In this document: one piece after another, positions 12,954 to 23,350 of the stretch
Numbering within the stretch: the stretch's first letter is position 1
Layout: every line of letters begins with the position of its first letter
Source of the DNA: Psilocybe azurescens
Lineage: Eukaryota > Basidiomycota > Agaricomycetes > Agaricales > Agrocybaceae
Length of the DNA stretch: 64,000 bases
Direction: 5' to 3'
NCBI GenBank assembly: GCA_023853785.1
Contig: JAJIRX010000159.1
Span: 1 to 64,000, forward strand
Notes under the pieces: model-generated
Told to the model about the DNA's origin: nothing
Seen by the model: only the letters and a program-made list of their open reading frames with translations
Databases searched by the model: none
Program-made: the position numbers and the translations under genes

Positions 12954-13131
12954 GGGAGGGAGGTTAGATGGGTGAGGAGGAGAGGAGAGGAGAGGAGAGG
13001 AGGGAAAAAGGGGGAAATAAGGAAAGGACGCAACGCGCCCATGCCACATAAACGCAAAAAAGCAGAAAAGACACTCTTCGCTTCATACACCAGATCCAGC
13101 ACGTCCGCCTCGTCCGCGGCCTTTAACGTGC
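12954..13131. repeat. Segmental duplication copy A, left part (PCNA intron and exon fragment)
   Basis: Matches 43165-43355, shared landmarks being GGTTAGATGGGTGAGGAG, the GGAGA microsatellite, CGCGCCCATGCCACATAAAC and CACGTCCGCCTCGTCCGCGG. In copy B this is PCNA intron 2 and the adjoining exon 2 codons. The match stops at AACGTGCA (about 13131) and resumes 3.2 kb later at 16317. Confidence 0.9.
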
Positions 13132-14694
13132 ACCACCACCAAGATCACATCCTGGATCAGACTCGGAAAAGATGTAGGTAAAAGGGAAAGGACGAAAGCA
13201 GCGCATATCAAAGACTTAAAATGTACAGAACATCGATGTCAAGAAATGAAGAATGATGTTTCTATCTTCAAGAGTGATCAAGGTCGAAGCTGGCTGTCGG
13301 GAGGCAGATTCCACTGAAAATAAGTCTGTGGTATGCTTGGAGTCCGAGTTATCTGCGAGATGTCTGATGGATGTCCACTAAACTTGGACGGTCTTTGGAC
13401 GATAAATGCTTTTTTCCTCTGCACTTCCACTGCTATCTGTTCGATATGTACTTACCCCTTCGATGCTTTCCCAAGTCGACGTTTTGATCTGGTTTAATAC
13501 ATCTAACGCATTCTCAAACTGGTCTCTGTTACGACTACGACTACGACTACGACTATGATCAGCTGTTATTTAAACCCGTGAGTCTTCTTGTCTTGAACAA
13601 AATAATGACCTTCCGCCCTTTCTATCTCAGTTGAGTCTGAATATGTGCTAAAACCGATTGCACACTATCGATTCCTCTCAGCCTCTGTCCTTCTCAGTGA
13701 CACGCCGCCTCCGCCGCCCATGCGGATGTGCGCATACCACTCGCATGAGTAGTAAAGCTTTATCGCTGTACTTGACTCACTTAGCATCAAGAAGCCCACA
13801 CTAAGTTTAGTGTTGGCGATAACAATCAGATGTTATCCCTGAGGTGCTGATTTTGTCTTCAATGATTACACTTATTCTGGGACTTCCGCTCTTTTTTATC
13901 TCTGTTCGATGCCTTCCTGGAATCAACATTTGTATCAATGTACTATTGCTCGGTCTGTTGTCCTCTTCTGTAAACGACCTTCCAAAACCTCGTCTCGCGC
14001 ATAATTGGCACTTATTGACTCGCTGAACCGACGAGAGTTGGCAAGAAGGTAGGTCTTCTGGCCAACTTACGTCCTAGCAAAGTTAAGCAAACGGTGCACG
14101 CATTTGTCTCCCCGACGCTAATCTTATCAATAACCCGGCGTTATCTATTTCTATTCATGAGCCTCCGGAACACCGTCCTCCGGCGCAGGCACAGTAATAC
14201 GCCACAAAGATCGACGTTTCTCTCTCAAAGCGAGAGGCTCTGTGAAATGTGAGCCTATTCATATGTACTCTAATTCATTTCTTATTCACCTCATTGGGAA
14301 CAGGGGTGCCCGTCATACCCGCATATTCGACTTCAAATATAGCCTCTCTCACTCTTCCATAAATATTTTACCTCTTAGCCGCACAACAAGCCCCTGTCGA
14401 TCTTCCTAATCAATCATGGCTGTTGGACGACGTTATTTTGACTTCAAATGCACTGTTTCAATGACTACTTCGTTCACAGAAATAGGTGTTTATCGTACAC
14501 GCTCTGAGTCGCCTTCGCCTTCGCATGGTTGTTGCAGTATAGGAGGCCATTAGACACACCTGTGATAAATTTATTGTCTAGCATCAAATGCCGGACCTTA
14601 TCTGTACGTTCATTACACAATAAATACCTTGCTTTGACATTCAGTGACCCTCGTCTACTGCAGGCTCATTTACCCTCAGTTCCGCGCCAGCATC
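13132..14694. other. Left half of the 3.2 kb interval that splits copy A; no gene seen
   Basis: Sequence absent from copy B. No ORF or terminal repeat is recognised. It may include the promoter of the 7TM gene that follows. Confidence 0.4.
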
Positions 14695-16143
14695 ATGTCT
14701 CTACAAGCTCCTCAAGCCGAACTTCTGGGAACAATGTTGGCTGCTTTGATTTACGGTTCGCATTCTCATATCTTATGCACATAGCTCGTCGCAAGCTGAC
14801 CATTTCGGCGCATCTATTTTCTTAATGCATCAGGGGCCTACATATCCTTCTTCATTGAACATATGCGGATACTCTATCAAAGAAGATCTTCGTCCTTATC
14901 GTTTGTCTACCTCTACGGGACTAGTATTCTACTTTTCATCTTGATAACAGCAGTGCGTATCCCCTCACTCAGTCGCTATAAGCATCTTACTCGATCTATA
15001 TTCACTAGGCTATAGCAACCTCTATGATACTGACCATGCAAGGATCCATTGCTGGCAACACTCCCAGCGGCTCGCTCCTATTTTTCAAAGTGAACAACGC
15101 CCGTATCAGTAACTCGATATGCACTGCGGTCACACTGGTCTGCGATATTTTTTGGTAACTACTTTCCTCATGTAGTGAGACGCAGCTGAACTAAGTATCT
15201 CCTTGAAGATCTATAGATGTTTCATCGTGTGGGAGAACAGATATCTAATTATCCTGCTTCCATCTGTTCTGTTTCTGGGTAACATCGGTAGGATTCTTTC
15301 CTCATAGATTCTGGCTTCAGCTATTATAAAAACTCTAACTTGACTACATCTGGTTGAAAATCTAGGTTTATTTTGTGCCAACACTATAGCACCAAAATTG
15401 AAACTCACAGGGCCATTTATCTTGCTAACGCTGGCGGAAAACTTGGTTTGTACAAGTGAGTCGCATGCTATTTCAAACCTTCTCAGTATCTCAACGCAGC
15501 GATTGTTCCGAAGGCTGCATCATATATCGGATATTGTCCATTCAGAAGAGCGTCACCGCACATATCAAGCAACAACGCACGCTCTCTCGTGTCGCTGTGA
15601 TTTTAGTCGAGTCAGGTAAGATTTACGAGCAGTTTAATAGAACCTTTACTCTGAAATCTAACGGTTGTATTTTCAAATAGCTGTCATCTATTGCGTGGGT
15701 GAAATCGCAATAGCCACATGTATCTACCGCCATTCAACACTCACCCAATTATTTTCCAACATAGTTGAGTATTGTCTTGCCAGTGTACCGTTTACTAGCA
15801 ATTAATCTAAGATTAATAATCATAAAGATGCCACCCGTACTTGTAGGTGTACTTTCCGATAACCTGTCATTCTGCAGGACTTCGACTAACTCCATTTCTG
15901 CAAAATATAGGGTCTCAACGTGAGTTTCTATCATATGTTTGTTCATGATATAATAATAAGCGCCGACACCGCGCTTAGTTCTCTGCAATAATTGTGAGGA
16001 CTGGGTCAATAAGCAAGTCATCAAAGCCTCCCTCGTATCCAAGCTACAAGCTGGACCTCCACCGAGCTGGTGAATTGAACACAGCCATAAACACTGCACG
16101 CATCAAGAGTGAGGTCGATTCAGATGGTCATACCCAGGTCTAA
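14695..16143 (+). CDS. Spliced fungal multi-pass membrane protein of the DUF6533/DUF6534 (7TM-like) type
   Basis: Assembled by eye from exons 14695-14755, 14834-14952, 15009-15154, 15196-15287, 15366-15455, 15487-15615 and 15681 onward, with GT...AG introns of 41-78 bp in phase. The start MSLQAPQAELLGTMLAALIY leads into a series of hydrophobic helices, with the family-like string IYRCFIVWENRYLIILL in exon 4 and a basic loop (QRTLSRVAVILVES) in exon 6. The 3' end is less certain: one apparent frame break lies near 15780, and the last exon, ending with a polar tail and a TAA at 16141, has an unresolved acceptor. The family is membrane-bound and common in Agaricomycetes, with no assigned ligand. 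The gene lies inside the interval that disrupts the duplicated PCNA copy. Confidence 0.75.
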
Positions 16144-16330
16144 ACTACGTCCACCGATGCAAAGCGTGGAAGAACAGAGTGCTTATCTATGCAAAAATTT
16201 GACGAGTACTACATACGATACGAAATATTCCTTGGTTCTATGTGTAGGATAGTACTGTGGGACGGCAGAAATGAGAAACGAACGATCATTGGTCGATCGC
16301 TCTGTCAAATAATCAATATATCATCGTCTT

Positions 16331-16627
16331 TTGCGCACCTGAGTACCTTTGTCAGCGACGTTAGGTTCATGCCCAGCGGCATGGGGTGGTCGCAGCGGTG
16401 ATGCGTGAACCCGGGGGCACCGAGTTTGACGGAGACGAGCGCGACGAGCGAGTTGTCCATGGCTTGCAGCATGATGCCTTCTTCGTTGCACTCAAAGTTG
16501 GCGTCGGTGAAGAGCTCTTTGATGGCTGCACGCGACGAGGAAGAAGAGAGAGTCAGTCAGTAGGAGTGTGTATTAGCATCAAGCAGCTTTTGAGGGCGCC
16601 AGCTTCTTGGAGTTTGGCTTCGAGCAT
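16331..16627 (-). pseudogene. PCNA 5' fragment (copy A)
   Basis: Carries PCNA exon 1 (ATG at 16627, MLEAKLQEAGALK) and exon 2 ([18 protein letters not shown], then [11 protein letters not shown]). Exon 1 lacks one A of the run that gives LKKLL in the other copy, the intron 1 donor is CT instead of GT, and the exon 2 coding sequence is cut after the KDDDI codons by the 3.2 kb interval. The remaining exon 2 codons lie at 13080-13131. Yet at the Gly-rich turn of exon 2 this copy keeps the frame that copy B has lost (five C instead of four). It is a pseudogene useful for comparison with 41941-43668. Confidence 0.85.
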
Positions 16628-16882
16628 TGTTGTGGGGGAGACGCACTGTGAAAGTGAAGGTAAGGATCGGACACGTGAAGAGGGACATGCCACGCATGGT
16701 CACGTCACGCGTAATGATTTTCGTGGAAACTTCATGCTCCCCGCTGTCTCTTGTGCTTTTTTACTTTTACTTACTTGCAACAAGATTAAACCTCCTGTTC
16801 TATTCCGCACTGCTCTCTCCTATCCCGCTTGCTTTGATTCTTACGACAACTTCTAACGAATTAACATGACTGCTACGAGCAA

Positions 16883-18619
16883 ATGCATGCGTCCCGGGCG
16901 GAGCAGCGCAAGCAGCGGCTCATCGATGCTGAGATGAAGCAGGCTGCCGAGGAAGCTGGGGCCCTCCATATGACCGAGGTTCCTCTCATTCTCGTTCTCT
17001 TCCTCGGTGTCATGCAATTAAATTTTATGCTGTTATTAGGAGAAAAGGCAGGTGCTGATGCAGCCGTTTGCCACCGTGAAAGCCGAGTTCGCTGATCTCG
17101 ACGGTCTGCGATGGACGTAAACCGCGCTGCGCAAGCTCCAGGTACGCGCCAATAGCAATGTCAATGGCACCGCCCATACCACTACCAACAGCAACAGCAA
17201 CACATTCGTAGTTCTCACAAACGCCAACCTCGCCTCCTTCTCCGTAGACGACACCATCCGCGTCTCCTCTTTCTCCTCTTCTTCGCGCCTGCCGTTCCCG
17301 CCCTCCATGTCCTCCCCTCCCCTTCCTCCCCTCCCCTATCCACGGCCCTTGCTCCACCTGCTCGACAATGCTGCTCGGTGAAATACCAGAAACCCACGAC
17401 AACGACAACGACGAAGAGCGAAGAGCTCGTTTCGCATCGCGACGCGCCGTCTCCGCCTTCTTCCACCTCGAGTTCGGGTTCGGGTTCCATCTCTACTTTC
17501 CATTTCCACTTCGAGTTTGACTTTGACGCTCCCCTTTTCTTCCGGAGTAACTGCAACCCCCTATTCTCCCTGCTCCTACCCCTGCTTTACCCGCCTCGGG
17601 CTTTCACTTACGCTCCGGTAGGGCCCTCGATGCGGATGCAGCCCCTGGCTCGGACGCAGGCGCGGCCCTTGACGACGCAAACGCAAACTCCGACAACGAA
17701 GACGAAGACGCGCTCTCGTTCTCGCTCCTCCTCGCTCCTTCGCCCCCGCCATCTCCGTCCGCACCATCACTGAGGGAATGCAGATCTCCAGCTATAATAT
17801 TAACACCATCATCATACGCGCATATGGTTGCGTCTGCCGCTTCGTCGCCGTCAGCGTCGTTGTCCTCATCGGCTGCCCCGAGCTCTGTGATGTCACCGTC
17901 GGCGGCGGCGCAGGAGCAGGAGCACGCACGTGCCAGCACGGACATCGACACGGACACGGACACGGATACGAGGGCGAGGGTGTCGCGATCGGCGCGGGAG
18001 AGGTTACGGGTGTTGCTAGGCGGGGGCGGGGGCGGGGGCGAGGGCGAGGGCGGCGGTGCCGACGCCGACTGCAACGATGAGCCGTCGCGATCTTCTTTCA
18101 ATCCCTCTCATTCTTCTTCTCACGCCGGCACTAACATAACGACAGCAGCAGCGGCAGCGAGGCGCTGCATACATCCATCATAGACTCTTCCGATCTACAA
18201 CTGCGTCTACATCTGCATCTGCATCTGCGACTTCGCGATCACGTTCTCATTCTCTCTCCCATTTTCGTAATTCCATTTCCAGATATCACGCATACCCCGA
18301 CGCTAACTCGCACCCGCATTCGCATTCTCATTCTTATTATCATCCACCCGCCTCCCCTACAACAACAACTACCACGAAGACTGCGACCAAGCGGACGACC
18401 AAGTGGACGACGCCTCCTGTTCTATAGATGAAGATGGGGATAGGGGGATGCGATGACGCTCGCGTCCATGTCTATACTATTGAACCCGGACCTGAATGCA
18501 AGGCCAAGTCCAAGGGCGGATTCGGCAACAACAGCGGCGGCGGCGGCTATCCCGGACTCGCGCTCGGACACACCGAGCACGAGCACGAGCACGAGCACGA
18601 GGGGGTTGAGGAACGATAG
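16883..18619 (+). pseudogene. Low-complexity Ser/Asp-rich protein gene, copy A, divergent from PCNA
   Basis: Starts MHASRAEQRKQRLIDAEMKQ at 16883, with an intron at about 16979-17039 and then MQPFATVKAEFADLDGLRWT. A TAA at 17118-17120 replaces the CAA found at the same place in copy B (44142-44144). Downstream coding texture continues through Ser/Asn-, Asp/Glu- and Ala/Ser-rich stretches, a DIDTDTDTDT run near 17950 and a GGGGGG run near 18020, ending near EHEHEHEHEGVEER at 18619, with frame changes. No domain is recognised. The head-to-head arrangement with PCNA suggests a shared promoter in the ancestral locus. Confidence 0.5.
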
Positions 18620-19798
18620 CGCAACGACGAGGGGGATGCAGGTGTGAGGCGAAGTTGGAGTTGGAGTTGGAGGTACGGGTTGAACCGGCGGCACGCACGC
18701 ACAGAGTGTGGGTAGGTGAGGCTGAGGTCTGAGGTCTGAGGTCTCTATTCTCTATCGTCAGCACCAGCGTCGGAAGCTAGGCCATGGGTCCTGTCAACGC
18801 TCGATCTTAGTATCAATCCAAACGCGGACAGAGGAGGCAACTGCTGCACTTGTACGCGGCGTGTGCGCTTTACGCGTTACTCGATACTGTATACAGTATC
18901 TACGTTCCCGGCAGCCCGGTTGTCGGCGACCGCCCATTCGTGACTTGCTGTCGTTTTCGGTACTACAGTGTGCGTGAGGGAAGGGGTGTTGCCAGTGCGC
19001 TCCTTTCTTTTACATCGTTGATCCTCGTATCCATACATCGCCTTCCACGCACACTCTCGCTCTGACAGGACCTCACTCACCTCATCATGGGCTCCATCCA
19101 TTTCCCCGCTCACTCTGGCCCATCATATCTCCCATCTATCCACGTATTGTGTGCGCCCCTGGTTCCTCCTAACGTCCCTGTCCCTGTCCATCCGTTCTAT
19201 CGCTCTGCGCCATCCTCTCGCATTTCGCATACACCTAAACGCGCGTCCCATATAGGGTCTGTCAGTCAGTCACCATACCTGAAATCGATCAGAACCTCAC
19301 TCATAGCGCGAACTTCGCGTTCAAACTAGAATACTGATACTGATACTTCTTTTCTAATTGCGGGGGTGAACATCCATCCATTCGGCCACAGCCACGGCCA
19401 TGTAGCTCTCGTTCATGACATTTATGACTGCTAATTGGCTTTCCTCATCGCGTCTATTTTTTCCCCTCGTCTTCTTCACTCTTCTGGTGTGTTGTCCGTC
19501 GTGTTCATCATCCATCGTATATCGTCTATCGCATCACATCACATCGCGCCAACCTTAGATCGCTGTCGCTGTCCTCGCTTTTCCCTATATATGTAACACC
19601 CGAACTACACAAGTACATACCTAGAACTCCGGACTTGACAAAAATCATGTAATCTCAGTCGTGCTCTATATGTATGCTCACCGTAGATTTCAGGCATCTC
19701 AATCGCACCTTCCCATGACGAGGCCTACGGTGTCGTTGACCTGTTGCGTTTGGTAGGATTAGTGGGCGAATACGTGATGAGGGCGGTAGAGTTCGCCT
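18620..19798. other. 3' flank of the low-complexity gene (copy A); no separate gene
   Basis: Matches 45600-46900 of copy B. The short Ser/Pro-rich ORFs here are present in both copies but show no motif, and their frames are not maintained. Confidence 0.5.
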
Positions 19799-20242
19799 TT
19801 AAATGTGATATAATAAGCTAGGGTCAATAATTGGACGCTCCTCCCTCTTCATATCCTTCAGCTTCCGCTCCTCCGCACGCAACACTGCTTCTCTATCCAG
19901 CACCCACCGAACCCGCTCCTCTACCTCCTTCCTCATCATCTCCTCCCTGGCACATACACGCCTGGTCGATCTCGACCCCCCACACGTGCACAGCCCCATG
20001 ATCTCCTCCTTCATGATAGCCAGTGCCACTTCTTCGCGTTTCATTACTAACACAGGCAGCTCTTCTTCGCGCCGCGTGACTGCCCACTTCGCCGCATGCT
20101 CAATATCTTGCCAGATGTATTATTGTTGTTATTGCTGTTGTTGGGTCTGCGACGAGGAGGATTGTAACTGCTCGCGCAGCTAGGTGACGACGTGCTGGAG
20201 CGAGGCAATTTCTTGGTCGAAGCCATTCATGGTCATCACCGA
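19799..20242 (-). pseudogene. Coiled-coil fragment with three Gln-to-stop codons, possibly the C-terminal part of an FHA-type protein
   Basis: Reading leftward from 20242 (MNGFDQEIASLQHVVT) one frame continues for about 145 codons, rich in Glu, Arg, Lys and Gln (RREEELPVLVMKREEVALAI). It is interrupted by TAG after VVT and by two TAA codons in a Gln run, each one C-to-T step from Gln. It lies just beyond the end of duplication copy A, at the side where copy B has the FHA gene at 47.1-47.9 kb. Fungal FHA proteins of the VPS64/SLMAP type carry a long C-terminal coiled coil, so this may be its missing tail. That link is inference. Confidence 0.45.
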
Positions 20243-20698
20243 TGGGCCACAGTTACAAACGGAATTGAGAAGCAGGTAAATAGCTCTCGAGAACCGTCGG
20301 TGATGTCCAACACAATATGCATACCCACAGCCGTTCGTCACACCTTTGTCCATATTTGCACCGAAGTCGATTACACTCTGCTCTTATAGTGGCAAAGCCT
20401 GGGAGAACTCCCGACCTCTGTAAAATTTATGGTATCAAAAAGTCAAGACAATTCCATTCGTCTTAATAATTTGGTGTACTTATTTTTTTACGTTGTGTCT
20501 ATCTGATTATAATATATGTCGCACATTAAAATCCACTATCCATCGATGATTCTATATATGACTTCGTTTTTATCGCTAAGCCGCTCTGTAGGCAAAGAGC
20601 TATCCAGACGTCGGTGACGATTGGGAAGAGGTTCATCCATAGGGCTTCCATCTGTCCAGTTGATATTATAAATTTACTCAAACCCTGCTGTTAGGGAA
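20243..20698. other. No gene seen
   Basis: Short AT-richer stretch between the coiled-coil fragment and the 5' LTR of the older retrotransposon. Confidence 0.5.
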
Positions 20699-21098
20699 CA
20701 AGTCTAACGAAAGGAAATAGAGTCACATGATTCGTCGAGATGACTCGTTAGGAAGCTAGATAAAGAAAGCAGCTAACAGTAGCCACTCGAACATTACAGA
20801 AGGAAAAGGAATTACCCAGAATAGTAATAAGTAGAGAGTATATATATCATGAAAGATTGTAGTAGTTAGTTATCTGAATTTTACATAGCTTACCGCTCAC
20901 ATATAGTGTCTGGACACTAGGTTGTTTCGCCTTGTCTTAAAGTTACACAGGAGTCCTGTGTCACACGCTAGTGCCAGTGCGGTATCTAAGCGGCAAGATA
21001 TAAGTGAGAATTGAGTTTATTAAGATTCTAGCCTACGTATCTACTCGAGTTCTAACTACAACGTGAAGATAACTATTTTTAACTAGCGATCTTCAACA
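20699..21098 (+). repeat. 5' LTR of the older Gypsy element, with PBS just after it
   Basis: Begins TGTTAGGGAACAAG and ends GATCTTCAACA, giving the TGTT...AACA inverted termini common in this group. It is followed directly by TTGGTGGACGC, a plausible primer-binding site. No second LTR copy is visible in the window, so the boundaries rest on the terminal motifs alone. Confidence 0.65.
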
Positions 21099-21213
21099 TT
21101 GGTGGACGCATTGGGAACTTGAGTAGTTAACGTCAAGTTCCCGATTTCTCTTTACATTCAAATACGACTATAATATTCTTTAATAGTTCTTACCAAACTA
21201 CCCGAGAGACATT

Positions 21214-22543
21214 ATGAGCGTAAGCGTACAAACCGGAGAGTTTAATCGAGACAAACCTCCTCATCAGGAAGAAGAAGTTGGCGGACTAGGAAACCTTAGC
21301 GACGAAGCATCTTTTTCGAAATATCAGTTAGCAGAGCTAGAAGAATTTGATAAAAGAGTTATGGAAAATGGTAGTAGTTCTCCACCAACTAAAGCTTTCA
21401 TACATCATCCAATGTTGCAATCACCATACTTTTATAAACAAGATGCTAAGCTAGTGGGACGAAGAGAATTGGCTTTGAAACTTGCCTCTAGGTATTTGAG
21501 AAGAGACATCGACCCTCTACGGTCAAAGTATTCTCTAGAAGATTAATTAACGACATATACCCTGGAGTAACAAAGAATCTCGACAACTTAGTGTTAGCGG
21601 TAAGAAAGATTAATATCAAGGAACAAGACGATGAGGGCACGATCTTCGAAGGTGTCGCATATTCCTTAGATGAAAGGATTTACTTGCATTTCACTGTCTC
21701 TATGTTCAGAATAGCTAAGGAGTTGAACAAGTTCATTACTATCACCAGCAGGCCTATACCAGAGGTTCCAATCTGGAGGAAAAACAGGGATATCTCCAAA
21801 TTTTATCAAGATAATGAGTTTGAGATACTCGCAGTAGCCTACAGAACGGAGGTAGAGCATTTTTTAGGATCTACGACTATGTCTGGGACTTTGCCAAAGG
21901 AAAGGCCAGGGATGCTGAGATTGAGGAAATCATACACGGTCAAGAGATAAACTCAGGTGGGAGAACTAACACAGAATTGGACAACACGTCAAGGATTAAC
22001 ACTGGTACCCCGAGCAATAGATCAAGAAGACACTCAGCTATCTACGGGTTTAACGAGTTAGGAAAAGAACAAATGAGTAAATTCTTAAACCACGGGGCTA
22101 AACAGCAGGCACCAACTAACACATTGCAAGGTCTTCTAGGAAATGTAGGCGATAAGTTTCAAAACAATGGGAGGACTGAACACTCTACTAAAGGGAAAGA
22201 AAAAATCTAACAAGGCCGATAACTCAAGAATTTTGGACAGAATACTGGAAGATTCACCTAGTGATCCAGGATCGGAACCATCAGATGGAGAAGGAAGCGA
22301 CGGATCAATCTTCAAAACTAGTACACCAAAAGGTAAGCGCGTAAATACAATCAACAATCAAAAAGGAGATAAAGGTGAACATTCAAACAGGGAGCTCCCG
22401 GAGGCTCATTTTGACATCAAGCTAAAACAGGAGAATGTTCCTAAATGGGATGGTAATACAGACACTATCGTAAGATGGCTAGCCAAAGTTAATAACTTGG
22501 CAATGATGTCGAAGACGATCTTTGGGCAACTCAGACAGATTGT
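21214..22543 (+). pseudogene. Gag of the older Gypsy element, 5' part
   Basis: Several consecutive frames continue one another: MSVSVQTGEFNRDKPPHQEE from 21214, then a segment ending IYPGVTKNLDNLVLAV..., then an Asn/Ser-rich linker, then from 22167 an acidic stretch followed by VPKWDGNTDTIVRWLAKVN, typical of capsid N-terminal sequence in Agaricomycete Gypsy elements. Frame changes occur near 21545, 21950 and 22205. The frame is cut by the chromovirus at 22544 and resumes at 30190. Confidence 0.75.
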
Positions 22544-22548
22544 CCCAC

Positions 22549-22836
22549 TGTAAGCCTGGCCCTTCCCCCCTGTCTCACCCCTTGCTCATCGTCTGCATGC
22601 GCGACTGAGATCACACTTATGTTCTTGATCATCACCTGACCCCGACATACAATTTTACATGTCTCCATACCTTCGTTCCTTGTCTCTTACCACATCGAAC
22701 GAAGGTACATATTTAGATTATTGTATTTGTAGTCAGGGTCTCTTACCACATCAAACAAAGACCCTTTTGTCCTTTCCTTCCAGGCTATCTTAAGCACCAC
22801 AATCCAGTGAGGCTTGTCGTACCCGGCAGCCTTTCA
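22549..22836 (+). repeat. 5' LTR of the chromovirus
   Basis: TGTAAGCCTGGCCC ... GGCAGCCTTTCA, 288 bp, TG...CA ends. Contains the short repeat TCTTACCACATC(A/G)AAC twice (about 22683 and 22741). Confidence 0.95.
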
Positions 22837-23045
22837 CTTTTTTTTTGAAAACGACAATCGTTCTCCCCAGGTCTAGTGGCCAGGAAAATTTTTCTACCCA
22901 ACCTGTCTCGAAAGCCATCAACAGAGACACCTCTCGTCACACACCAGGAGTCCAGGAGAAGAGCGGCCACTGTACTGCTCCCTCTCTCTGATCAGGAACT
23001 CTCAAGCTCACCACCTCCGGCCGAAGAACTCTGGTTCGACTCTGC

Positions 23046-23150
23046 TCCCAGCTCACTGGTCATACCACCTACCAGCTCACCGGCTCACTGGTCATACCAC
23101 CTACCAGCTCACCGGCTCACTGGTCATACCACCTACCAGCTCACCGGCTC
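23046..23150 (+). repeat. Three tandem copies of a ~33 bp unit in the chromovirus leader
   Basis: The string CTCACTGGTCATACCACC recurs at about 23055, 23088 and 23121, followed each time by TACCAGCTCACCGG. It lies before the gag start. Confidence 0.85.
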
Positions 23151-23350
23151 ACCCGCCATCCATCCTACCAACACCTTCACCATCCATCACTTCCTCTCAC
23201 ATCTCCATCATTCCCTCACCACACCTAAACAGGTTCTTATTACCTAAACGAGACGCCACGGACTCGTCCAGCAAATCAGACGACAGCCTCAGTAACCATT
23301 ATTCCCAATTTTGCTGACACCACCAGCACCATGCCTTACCACTTGGGGAA

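Larger units (their letters stand above)
16317..19838. repeat. Segmental duplication copy A, right part
   Basis: Matches 43356-46936 nearly throughout, from TATATCATCGTCTTTTGCGC on the left to AAGCTAGGGTCAATAA on the right. It includes the PCNA first exons, the divergent intergenic region, a low-complexity gene and its 3' flank. Differences are mostly transitions plus small indels. To the right of 19838 the two copies diverge abruptly. Confidence 0.92.

Noticed and set aside
17025..18101. Long minus-strand ORFs in duplication copy A (for example 127, 113 and 165 aa)
   Set aside because: Low-complexity GC-rich shadows. The plus strand carries the exon/intron structure shared with copy B, and the minus frames do not begin or end consistently in the two copies.
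22837..22870. tRNA primer-binding site after the chromovirus 5' LTR
   Set aside because: The T9 run and following bases match no tRNA 3' end I can name, and I found no self-priming complement in the LTR.
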